Assembly: GCA_036565605.1 (NCBI GenBank)
Contig: DATCXV010000024.1
Location: 1 to 32,675, forward strand
Reading direction: 5' to 3'
Source: UBA6065 sp036565605
GTDB taxonomy: Bacteria > Patescibacteriota > Minisyncoccia > Phycocordibacterales > UBA6065
Length of the DNA: 32,675 bases
Shown here piece by piece: positions 1 through 6,400 of the stretch. Made by a program: the position numbers and the translations under genes. Positions within the stretch are counted from its first letter, which is position 1. The number at the start of each line of letters is the position of its first letter. The notes below the pieces were generated by a model that was given only the letters and a program-made list of their open reading frames with translations, had not been told where the DNA came from and did no database searches.

Positions 1-511
1 GGTAGATCGTGCCCCAGAAAAACACGGCCTTGCCCTTCCAATACTCTGGAATGAGGTGTGGGTTGGCGAGGTAGAAGTCCAGGAGTTGGGCTCCGTAAAC
101 AAGGGTATCCTTGAGCTTCTTGCGAAGCTTGTTGCCCTCAATTACTTCGCCCTCCTTCTGGCATTCGTCCAAGTGGAGCGCGATTTTCTTGGCATCGAAC
201 TCCATCTGGCCCTTGACCCTGTTCGGCAACTGTTCGTCGTCGGGCAGGATCGACCAGCCATCGGGGACGCCCGGAAGCTTGTCGAAGTCGACGACGTACT
301 TCTGAACCTCGACTTTGGCACGACCCTCCGCAAGAGCGCGGAAGGTGTCGATGTCGGGCAGTCCGCCGCTCTTCACACCCTTCGCGAGGGCGGTGAGATA
401 CGGTCGAATCGCCTGAACCTGATCGAGATCGAGTCCTTGCTCGTCGATGACTGTCAGTATGCCTGCCGCCTGACTCAGCGTGCTCACTTTGCTCATAGGT
501 TTTTGTCCCAT
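1..511 (-). CDS. Hypothetical protein, 5' part only (runs off the left edge)
   Basis: The minus strand is open from an ATG at 511 to the window edge: 170 codons with no stop and good codon use. The start reads MGQKPMSKVSTLSQ, and a conserved-looking end reads LIPEYWKGKAVFFWGTIY. It is soluble, charged, and has no signal peptide or membrane segment. An AGGGG sequence lies about 10 bases before the ATG; a second ATG at 496 (MSKVST) is possible. A full-consensus promoter lies at 647-676, giving a leader of about 130 nt that contains a perfect hairpin (571-616). I do not recognise a family. Similar small soluble proteins recur as accessory genes in Parcubacteria genomes, from memory and not verified. 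Function unknown; the 3' end is missing. Confidence 0.75.
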   Translation of the reverse strand, partial: MGQKPMSKVSTLSQAAGILTVIDEQGLDLDQVQAIRPYLTALAKGVKSGGLPDIDTFRALAEGRAKVEVQKYVVDFDKLPGVPDGWSILPDDEQLPNRVKGQMEFDAKKIALHLDECQKEGEVIEGNKLRKKLKDTLVYGAQLLDFYLANPHLIPEYWKGKAVFFWGTIY

Positions 512-570
512 GTTGCGTCATCCCCTGCGATGACTGGTTTGTTGAGGGTTGGGCTTTCGGACTGTTCTAT

Positions 571-616
571 TCGCCGTAGCTTCAAAACTCTCTAAAGAGG
601 CTTGAAGCTACGGCGA
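571..616. repeat. Perfect 15-bp inverted repeat in the leader of the edge gene
   Basis: Arms at 571-585 and 602-616 are exact reverse complements (TCGCCGTAGCTTCAA and TTGAAGCTACGGCGA). The 16-nt loop can itself form a CTCT/AGAG mini-stem. No T-run follows on either strand, so it does not look like an intrinsic terminator. It sits between the promoter at 647-676 and the start codon at 511, so it would be transcribed as a leader hairpin. It could be a regulatory leader element or a dispersed REP/MITE-like palindrome. Confidence 0.8.
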
Positions 617-646
617 CGCAAGTTGTATCAATGAGCTTATCTATAT

Positions 647-676
647 ATTATACACCATACAAAATGTATATGTCAA
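647..676 (-). promoter_or_regulatory. Consensus sigma-70 promoter for the edge gene
   Basis: Read on the minus strand: TTGACA (671-676), an 18-bp spacer, TATAAT (647-652). Both hexamers match consensus at all positions. The predicted transcription start is near 640. The spacer contains an inverted repeat ATACA-AAA-TGTAT (657-669), a possible operator. Confidence 0.8.
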
Positions 677-935
677 ATGATATAAAAGGACCACGCGCAT
701 GACTTAAATCGTGGTTACGCCGCTGTCGACTTATATAAGCAAAATAGAGTGAGGCAGAGCGGGCCATGTGAGTTCAGTACCAGAGCAGTGAAACACCGTA
801 AGGGTATTTTAGGAGGTTTTGAAATTTAATTTGAGGCATGTGGGTCGGGATCAATAGTTTACGAAATCCTAGACTTACTGCGGAATATCAAGTAGTATCC
901 CGCCCAGAGAAACCTCAACCAAAAAGGAGTCCTTT
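677..935. other. Long intergenic stretch upstream of the zinc-ribbon-like gene
   Basis: The divergent gap between the two accessory genes runs from 512 to 935. This part has no convincing ORF. It contains AGGAGG at 811-816 with no start codon at a usable distance, and the real ribosome binding site AAGGAG with 6 nt before the ATG at 936. No strong plus-strand promoter is visible. An untranslated leader or small RNA is possible, but nothing in the sequence identifies one. Confidence 0.4.
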
Positions 936-1445
936 ATGCACAAAATACTGTATCGTCTGCGAGTCGTTTGGCTTGCCATTTCGTATCCGTTCCGCAAGAC
1001 CTACGCTGCCAATGTTTGCGGGCATCACACCAAGAAGACTGGCGAGGTGACATCGCATGGCGAAAGTCACATGATCTCCATGCCGCTCTCCGAGAACAGT
1101 AACCCCGACTACTGCCTCGATTGCATCGCCAAGATGTCGATCAGGTGCGCGTGGTGCGAGAACTCAATCCACGTCGGCGACCCGGTCACGCTCTACATTC
1201 CACGGGAATCCTACAAGGTTCCCGAGCATGCAGTGCGGTATGACAAAGATGAACGCTGCTTCGTTGGATGCCTCGGTTGGAATTGCGCCGATACCGGCGC
1301 TGATCGCCAAGGATTCTGGGTTTCGCCTGGTAAAGTCGAGCGAGTTCCTTCACCTCTTGAAATGCTCATGTCTGGTGGAAACGAAGATAAAGCAGTAATC
1401 GTCGGAGACTTGTCCGACCCAAGCGACTTGGGAAAAGTAATGTAA
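936..1445 (+). CDS. Hypothetical cysteine-rich protein, possible zinc-binding
   Basis: 169 residues from an ATG with a strong Shine-Dalgarno sequence (AAGGAG, 6-nt spacer). It has an arginine-rich N-terminus with a short hydrophobic stretch (VVWLAISY). Paired cysteines follow: YCLDC near residue 58, CAWC near residue 71, and further cysteines near 107-116. This spacing suggests one or two zinc knuckles, which is inference. The C-terminus is acidic. A good terminator follows directly, so the gene is monocistronic. Its use of a clear Shine-Dalgarno sequence differs from most single genes in this window, consistent with an accessory origin. No family is recognised. Confidence 0.7.
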   Translation: MHKILYRLRVVWLAISYPFRKTYAANVCGHHTKKTGEVTSHGESHMISMPLSENSNPDYCLDCIAKMSIRCAWCENSIHVGDPVTLYIPRESYKVPEHAVRYDKDERCFVGCLGWNCADTGADRQGFWVSPGKVERVPSPLEMLMSGGNEDKAVIVGDLSDPSDLGKVM

Positions 1446-1462
1446 TGTCGCATTCAACAAAT

Positions 1463-1493
1463 CGTCTCTTGCGAAAGTGAGAGGCGTTTTTTT
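1463..1493 (+). terminator. Rho-independent terminator after the cysteine-rich gene
   Basis: The hairpin at 1463-1486 pairs CGTCTCTTGC with the downstream GTGAGAGGCG, allowing G-T pairs, around a GAAA loop. Seven T residues (1487-1493) follow. Confidence 0.8.
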
Positions 1494-1569
1494 ATTCTTA
1501 TTCGAACTGGGAGAATGCGGGTCGTCCCACTTACATATGCACTCGGGTCATGCCGATAACAAGTTTTCT

Positions 1570-1659
1570 TGGCGGAGGATGCGAGATTCGAACTCGCGGT
1601 GCCATTTCTGGCACACAGTCTTTCCAGGACTGCGCACTAGACCACTATGCGAATCCTCC
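1570..1659 (-). tRNA. tRNA-Ser (anticodon GGA)
   Basis: On the minus strand a full class II tRNA can be folded. The acceptor stem is GGAGGAT/ATCCTCC. The D arm contains AGTGGTCTA. The anticodon arm is CAGTC-CTGGAAA-GACTG with anticodon GGA. A long variable arm (GTGCC/GGCAC) follows, and the T arm is GCGAG-TTCGAAT-CTCGC. The discriminator is G and the CCA end is encoded (1570-1572). The long variable arm and GGA anticodon identify serine. Its 3' end points at the accessory genes on the left. Confidence 0.95.
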
Positions 1660-1674
1660 ATTTCAGACCACTAC

Positions 1675-1703
1675 AAACTAACCTAAAATTAGAAAAATTG
1701 AAA
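1675..1703 (-). promoter_or_regulatory. Possible promoter of tRNA-Ser
   Basis: Minus strand: TTTCAA (1698-1703), a 17-bp spacer, TAGTTT (1675-1680), which would start transcription about 9 bases before the mature tRNA. The match to consensus is only partial. Confidence 0.4.
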
Positions 1704-1709
1704 TCATAA

Positions 1710-2573
1710 CTACCACCTCCCACTTGCTCCGCCGCCGCCGGACGATCCACCACCGAATCCTCCAAAACCGCTAGAGCCACCTCGACCGCCGCCCATGCCG
1801 CCCCAGAAAAACGGGCCGCGCGGACCGCGACCAGAAAACCAGCGAGAGCCGAAATGTGAAAGCAAGAAGTCTGCTATAAGACCGATAACTGCGCCGATCC
1901 CCGCGCCAAAGAGGCCACCCAAAAATGCGCCCACAGCGACACCGACCAATCCGCCAAGCCACCATGATTTTGTTCGCGCCATGACGGAAATCAGGTTCAA
2001 TCCGATGACAATTGCCACAAAAGCAAGCGAGCCGTAGTCGCGGACAGGTCTTTGTGCAGGCACCGCAAACGACGATGCATCCGTACTTCCTTCGACAAGC
2101 GAAATGACCGCATCAGTTGCGCCATTTACACCACCATACCAATCCCCCACTTTGAAGGCCGGAATCATGATGTTGCGAATAATGCCTGAAGCTGCCGCAT
2201 CAGTGACAACTGGCTCTAAGCCGTACCCCACTTCGATACGCGCAGCGCGATCATTCGGTGCCACCAAAATCAGAAGGCCATTATCAGCGCGCGCCTTGCC
2301 TATTTTCCATTCTTCGAACAATTTCACTGCGTACGATTCGATCGTCTCGTCTTCCAAGGACGGCACGGTCACCACCGCAAGTTCCACGCCAGCAGGACGT
2401 TCGAAATTTCCGATCTTATTTTCCAGGGTTGCCCTCTGCTCGTCAGTCAGTATCTTCGCGAAATCATTCACGTATCCCGTTGCTACGCCCGGCGAGACAT
2501 ACGCCAAAACTGCATTCGCACTTACAAGCGAAACAGTGAATGCAACAATGGCGATGAAACGAAGGTACCTCAT
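1710..2573 (-). CDS. TPM domain protein (YgcG family), secreted or membrane-bound
   Basis: 287 residues. A signal peptide at about 1-24 ends in VLA before YVSPG. A TPM domain spans roughly 28-160, with the typical GYVNDFAKILTDEQ start, ELAVVTVPSL, and DNGLLILVAPNDRAARIEVGYG. Two membrane stretches follow (about 180-200 and 205-240), and then a very glycine/serine-rich tail ending in GGGGASGRW, as in YgcG-type proteins. In other bacteria TPM proteins act in membrane or photosystem maintenance, and some show phosphatase activity. LemA lies 60 bases upstream on the same strand, a recurrent pair. The biological role here is unknown. Confidence 0.88.
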   Translation of the reverse strand: MRYLRFIAIVAFTVSLVSANAVLAYVSPGVATGYVNDFAKILTDEQRATLENKIGNFERPAGVELAVVTVPSLEDETIESYAVKLFEEWKIGKARADNGLLILVAPNDRAARIEVGYGLEPVVTDAAASGIIRNIMIPAFKVGDWYGGVNGATDAVISLVEGSTDASSFAVPAQRPVRDYGSLAFVAIVIGLNLISVMARTKSWWLGGLVGVAVGAFLGGLFGAGIGAVIGLIADFLLSHFGSRWFSGRGPRGPFFWGGMGGGRGGSSGFGGFGGGSSGGGGASGRW

Positions 2574-2633
2574 AGAATAGATATGGTGTAGATCAGCGCG
2601 GACCTTCGAGAAAAGCCTCCTCGCAGGGTGTGG

Positions 2634-3188
2634 CTAAAACTGTACCGTCGGCGCAACCTCCGTACCCGCCGCAGCCTCAAAATACGCTCGCGTATCGAAT
2701 CCGAACGTCCGTGCTACCAACGCGCCCGGAAAGCGCGAAACCGACAAGTTATACGCCCTGACCGCTTCGTTATAGCGACCACGCTCGACCGAGATTCGGT
2801 TTTCAGTTCCCTCGATCTGTGATTGTAGGGTCAAAACGTTCTGAGATGACTGCAGTTGCGGATAATTCTCCATCACAACCAGAAGACGCGACAGAGACGA
2901 TTCGACTTCAGTTGCAGCCTGTGCTTTTTCATCCGGCGTTGCAGCATTCGCATAATGCGTGCGTGCATCAGCAATAGCGCCGAAAACAGCCTGTTCTTGG
3001 CCCATTATGCCTTTAACTGCGTTCACCAGGTTTGGAATAAGGTCAAAGCGGCGCTGATACTGCGTTTCGACCTGTGCCCACTGGGCGTCAGCCGATGCTC
3101 GTTGCGAGACCAATCGGTTATATGAAAGTCCTACGTAACCGAGGACGATCACTACAAGAGCAATGATAATGATTGTTGATTTTTTCAT
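2634..3188 (-). CDS. lemA: LemA family protein
   Basis: 184 residues from the ATG at 3188 (MKKSTIIII). One N-terminal membrane anchor at about 4-22 is followed by a helical, coiled-coil-prone domain. The family signature RFDLIPNLVNAVKG is present near residues 47-60. An upstream TTG would add six residues, but the ATG fits better: it is preceded by GAAGG and by a TATAAT at 3206-3211. LemA proteins have no settled function. They occur with TPM proteins, as here, where the TPM gene follows in the same direction. Confidence 0.9.
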   Translation of the reverse strand: MKKSTIIIIALVVIVLGYVGLSYNRLVSQRASADAQWAQVETQYQRRFDLIPNLVNAVKGIMGQEQAVFGAIADARTHYANAATPDEKAQAATEVESSLSRLLVVMENYPQLQSSQNVLTLQSQIEGTENRISVERGRYNEAVRAYNLSVSRFPGALVARTFGFDTRAYFEAAAGTEVAPTVQF

Positions 3189-3205
3189 AGGATTGTACGC
3201 CTTCA

Positions 3206-3211
3206 ATTATA
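3206..3211 (-). promoter_or_regulatory. -10 element of the lemA-TPM unit
   Basis: A perfect TATAAT on the minus strand, 17 bases before the lemA ATG, giving a predicted leader of about 11 nt. No convincing -35 is seen. Confidence 0.5.
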
Positions 3212-3217
3212 TCGCAT

Positions 3218-3856
3218 TTATATGGAACGGAAGACAAAGAGCGAGAGCAGAGCAAAGACCACGGCCACATATAATATGTACGTTGCAACAGCAAGCAGCG
3301 AAGGCAATTCCAAAACAGCATAGAAAAGCAAAGCGATAATGCCCAAACACTGCAAGATCATTTTGGTCTTGCCCATCCATTTTGCAGGAACAACACGACC
3401 CTTGTAACGATGGTATGCCGAAGCGACAAGCAATAATTCAATAAGAACAATCGTCGATGCTAATCCTGTGCCGATGAATTTAGAAATCGCCACCACCGCA
3501 ACAGTGCCAATAAGAAGTTTATCCGCAATTGGATCATACAGAGTGCCCCAGGTCGTGATCTTCCGCGAAGTACGAGCAAGTGCTCCATCAAGCGCATCTG
3601 AAAATGCCGAGAATAGAAACAGAATAGTCGCTGCTGCATACCAATCAAGCGCCAAGAAGATTCCTACAAATGGGATAGAGAGCAGACGGAATTTGGTGAT
3701 CTGATTTGGTGTGACCGAATGAGGCAGAAGCGGTAAAAAGAGCTTCTTAATAATGCGGTCGATAGCAGTGACCTTGGTGAGATAGGTCACCTTGGCTTCC
3801 GGAACGTCTAGAAACCGGTCAAGGAAGGTCAATATGGGGTTGTTCTCGCCGTGCAT
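3218..3856 (-). CDS. CDP-alcohol phosphatidyltransferase family membrane protein
   Basis: 212 residues from the ATG at 3856. The complete family motif D-x2-DG-x2-AR-x8-G-x3-D-x3-D is present: D87, D90, G91, A94, R95, G104, D108, D112. Several membrane helices follow. These enzymes move a phospho-head group from, or build a lipid on, CDP-diacylglycerol, as in PgsA or PssA; the substrate cannot be told here. The frame stays open upstream to 3994, but that part runs through a terminator hairpin (3908-3929), so the later start is preferred. ATG 3889 is an alternative, but it overlaps the predicted -10 element. No Shine-Dalgarno sequence is visible. Confidence 0.88.
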   Translation of the reverse strand: MHGENNPILTFLDRFLDVPEAKVTYLTKVTAIDRIIKKLFLPLLPHSVTPNQITKFRLLSIPFVGIFLALDWYAAATILFLFSAFSDALDGALARTSRKITTWGTLYDPIADKLLIGTVAVVAISKFIGTGLASTIVLIELLLVASAYHRYKGRVVPAKWMGKTKMILQCLGIIALLFYAVLELPSLLAVATYILYVAVVFALLSLFVFRSI

Positions 3857-3879
3857 AAAAGAAGTTCGTCGAGGTTTCG

Positions 3880-3888
3880 ATAATACCA
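3880..3888 (-). promoter_or_regulatory. Extended -10 promoter of the phosphatidyltransferase gene
   Basis: Minus strand TG-G-TATTAT (3880-3888), 23 bases before the ATG at 3856 and just downstream of the preceding unit's terminator. The -35 is weak. Confidence 0.45.
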
Positions 3889-3900
3889 TGAAAATGAGAT

Positions 3901-3929
3901 AAGAAAAAGCCCCACGCGCACGCGGAGCT
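3901..3929 (-). terminator. Rho-independent terminator after the small membrane genes
   Basis: Minus strand: a 9-bp stem (AGCTCCGCG/CGTGGGGCT with two G-T pairs) around a TGCG loop at 3908-3929. A T-rich run TTTTTCTT follows. Confidence 0.75.
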
Positions 3930-3947
3930 TCTTTACAGTCAGGCGGT

Positions 3948-4157
3948 CTATTCGTGTCGCATAATGAATTTCCTGAGAAAGGATGGCGAAGCATTGCCTG
4001 TATTTTTACAGACGAGATGATCGATAAGATCGAAAACCTGATACGTAAGCCATGCCAGGAACAACGCTAAAAGCATAAAGACCAATTCGATATGCCAGGC
4101 GCTGGATCTGAAGACATACGCCGCCCAACAATCGATGACGAACAGCATGGCACACAT
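3948..4157 (-). CDS. Small membrane protein, hypothetical
   Basis: 69 residues with one central hydrophobic helix (LVFMLLALFLAWLTYQVF) and a basic C-terminus. It starts 6 bases after the stop of another small membrane ORF and is followed by a good terminator, which supports a two-gene unit. No Shine-Dalgarno sequence and no recognised family. The opposite strand has a competing hydrophilic ORF (4092-4328), but that one lacks any signals. Confidence 0.45.
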   Translation of the reverse strand: MCAMLFVIDCWAAYVFRSSAWHIELVFMLLALFLAWLTYQVFDLIDHLVCKNTGNASPSFLRKFIMRHE

Positions 4158-4163
4158 GAAGGA

Positions 4164-4304
4164 CTAGAAGACGATCTTCACATAACTCGCCGCATTCTTG
4201 ACTTCGACATCAAGGGACCAGAACACCGAAAATATTTCGGTCAGACAGAAACATATCGCGACACCGATCGCGATCATCGTGATAGCAAGCGTCAAATAGA
4301 ACAT
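4164..4304 (-). CDS. Small membrane protein, hypothetical
   Basis: 46 residues from the ATG at 4304 (MFYLTLAITMIAIGV), with one N-terminal membrane helix and a short C-terminal tail. A GTG at 4340, with AGAGG about 9 bases before it, would give a 58-residue form. The downstream small membrane gene follows after 6 bases. The start and the coding status are both uncertain. Confidence 0.4.
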   Translation of the reverse strand: MFYLTLAITMIAIGVAICFCLTEIFSVFWSLDVEVKNAASYVKIVF

Positions 4305-4357
4305 GGTTGGAGGGAGCTGGGGTTTTGAGGGAACTGCCACATATTTTATACCTCTGC

Positions 4358-4386
4358 TTGCAGTCATTGGCAAGCTCTGCTAGACT
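4358..4386 (+). promoter_or_regulatory. secG promoter, leaderless type
   Basis: TTGCAG (4358-4363), a 17-bp spacer, TAGACT (4381-4386). Only 7 bases separate the -10 from the secG ATG, so transcription should begin at or next to the start codon. Confidence 0.55.
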
Positions 4387-4393
4387 GTCTTGC

Positions 4394-4627
4394 ATGGGTA
4401 CGATTTCTAGCGTAATGCCGTATGTCCAAGTAGTCATTGCGGCGCTTCTCATCATCACCATCCTCCTCCAGCAATCGGGCGCGCAAAATGGCGGCGCTTT
4501 GGGTGGTGGCAATGATATGAGTTCTGCATTTCACACCAGGCGAGGCCTTGAAAAGGTTCTATTCGTCTCGACTATTGTATTGGGCATACTCTTCGCGCTT
4601 ACTTCGTTCCTGTCTCTCATCAAGTAA
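4394..4627 (+). CDS. secG: Protein translocase subunit SecG
   Basis: 77 residues from the ATG at 4394. It has two membrane helices (about residues 9-26 and 54-73). The SecG hallmark loop lies between them: ILLQQSGAQNGGALGGG, then FHTRRGLEKVLF. SecG joins SecYE in the inner-membrane Sec channel and assists SecA-driven export. The frame is open upstream, but the promoter position fixes the start. The solute-binding protein gene begins 9 bases after its stop, so the two are likely co-transcribed. Confidence 0.92.
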   Translation: MGTISSVMPYVQVVIAALLIITILLQQSGAQNGGALGGGNDMSSAFHTRRGLEKVLFVSTIVLGILFALTSFLSLIK

Positions 4628-4636
4628 GTTAACCCC

Positions 4637-6400
4637 ATGTACGGGACGTTCACTCGCGAACGTCGCATCGGTGCATTCGACCGCATCGAAAAGACCTTCG
4701 CTTCTCTCTCATTAACCGAACGCATCGCATTTGTCATCGCGGCGCTCGCTTTTTCATGGGCAGCGTTTTCTCTGCTCACTCAAGTAAGCCGATCATTCAC
4801 AGTCGGCATACCTGAACGTGGTGGCACCTTGGTTGAAGGAGTGATGGGCGCACCACGCTTCATCAATCCTCTTTTGTCTGTTTCTGATGCGGACCGCGAT
4901 CTTTCGGCCCTGGTCTATTCCGGCCTTTTGAAGGCGACACCTGAAGGCACCTTTGTGCCAGACCTGGCTGAAAACTATTCGATCTCGCCCGACGCTCTTT
5001 CTTATACATTCACGATCCGTCCGGAAGCAGTCTTTCATGATGGCACACCAGTTACAGCAGACGACGTGGTCTTTACCGTAAGCAAAGCTCAGGACTCGGC
5101 ACTTAAAAGCCCACGCCGCGTAAGCTGGGACGGCGTTGTCGTGGAAAAGATCGGTGAACGCGAGGTGAAGTTCACTCTTAAACAGCCATACGCACCTTTC
5201 CTTTCGTCACTCACCCTGGGTATTTTGCCGTCGCATCTGTGGAAAGGAGTTACCGACGACGCATTCGCATTTTCTGAAATGAACATGAAGCCGGTTGGAT
5301 CGGGTCCTTATGTTTTTGTATCACTCTCGTCATCAGGCGGCGTGCCGACCGAAGCAGTTTTGGAAGCTAATCCAAAGTATGTTTTGGGCGAGCCGTATAT
5401 AGAAGAGTTGGATTTTAAATTCTTCCCAAGCGAGGAAGCCCTTGTCGACGCACTGGATTCAAAAGACATCGACAGCGCATCGAATCTATCACCATCTTCG
5501 GCTCAGTTGATTGCTTCTGCCAAACATCCGCGTGCAGATATTGTCGCGGCGCCGCTGTCGCGCGTTTTCGGCATCTTCTTTAATCAAAACGAGAACGAAC
5601 TTCTGGCCCACAAAGAAGTTCGCCAGGCACTTTCGGCCGCAGTCAACAGACCTGCGCTTATCAATGACGTTCTATTGGGATACGGTGCTGCTGCGGATGG
5701 TCCTTTGCCGCCTGATTTCTCGGATACACAGGCACAAGAAGCCACGTCGACAGCTACTTCATCACCCACTGCGTCTGCACGCGCCATCCTGTCGAAAGCC
5801 GGTTGGAAATTGAACGCGAACGACATTTTCGAGATGAAACCCAAGACCAAGGGAGCTGCCTCATCGACCCTGGCCCTATCTCTTTCAACTGCGAACGTTC
5901 CGGAACTGGTATTGGCCGCGAAATCGATCGAAGATGATTGGTCGAATGCCGGCGCGCGTGTAGACGTTCGAGTTTTCGAGCCTTCAGACCTTAACCAAGG
6001 TGTGATCCGCCCACGTACATACGATGCGCTTCTTTTCGGTATCGTCATCGGTCGCAATTCAGACCTTTATCCGTTCTGGCACTCCTCACAGCGCACTGAT
6101 CCAGGCCTTAACATTGCTTTGTATACCAACGCCCGCGCCGACAAACTTCTTGAAAACATGCGTCGCGCAACATCCACATCGGAATCAGCTGCCTTATACC
6201 AGCGTTTCAAGACCGAAATAGACGCAGACCAGCCTGCAGCCTTTCTCTGGAGCCCCGAATTCCTGTACGCGATCCCAGAGGGCCTACATGGGGTGAAATT
6301 AGGCGAGATCACCACCCCATCGGACCGTTTCCTCTCGGTGACAGATTGGTACTTGGAAGCAGATCATGTTTGGAAGGTGTTCGCGGATGAAAGAAATTAA
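4637..6400 (+). CDS. Family 5 extracellular solute-binding protein (peptide/nickel type)
   Basis: 587 residues. A hydrophobic segment at about 30-50 acts as an uncleaved anchor or signal; there is no lipobox cysteine. The SBP_bac_5 fold follows, with LVPDLAENYSISPDALSYTF, FHDGTPVTADDVVFT and MNMKPVGSGPY. The family binds oligopeptides or other substrates for an ABC importer, but no permease or ATPase gene is in this window. It lies between secG and RNase J on the same strand and overlaps RNase J by 14 bases. In Parcubacteria this protein may serve another surface role; that is inference. Confidence 0.88.
   Translation: MYGTFTRERRIGAFDRIEKTFASLSLTERIAFVIAALAFSWAAFSLLTQVSRSFTVGIPERGGTLVEGVMGAPRFINPLLSVSDADRDLSALVYSGLLKATPEGTFVPDLAENYSISPDALSYTFTIRPEAVFHDGTPVTADDVVFTVSKAQDSALKSPRRVSWDGVVVEKIGEREVKFTLKQPYAPFLSSLTLGILPSHLWKGVTDDAFAFSEMNMKPVGSGPYVFVSLSSSGGVPTEAVLEANPKYVLGEPYIEELDFKFFPSEEALVDALDSKDIDSASNLSPSSAQLIASAKHPRADIVAAPLSRVFGIFFNQNENELLAHKEVRQALSAAVNRPALINDVLLGYGAAADGPLPPDFSDTQAQEATSTATSSPTASARAILSKAGWKLNANDIFEMKPKTKGAASSTLALSLSTANVPELVLAAKSIEDDWSNAGARVDVRVFEPSDLNQGVIRPRTYDALLFGIVIGRNSDLYPFWHSSQRTDPGLNIALYTNARADKLLENMRRATSTSESAALYQRFKTEIDADQPAAFLWSPEFLYAIPEGLHGVKLGEITTPSDRFLSVTDWYLEADHVWKVFADERN

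Noticed and set aside
56..595. 179-residue plus-strand ORF at the left edge
   Set aside because: It is antisense to the better minus-strand frame (1-511), which has protein-like composition, a consensus promoter and no stop. The plus ORF also runs through the hairpin.
571..616. Intrinsic terminator call for the 15-bp inverted repeat
   Set aside because: No T-run on either strand and it lies in a leader, not after a gene.
838..1050. 70-residue ORF starting at 838
   Set aside because: Overlaps the 169-residue gene in another frame; the AGGAGG upstream is too far (21 bases) from its ATG.
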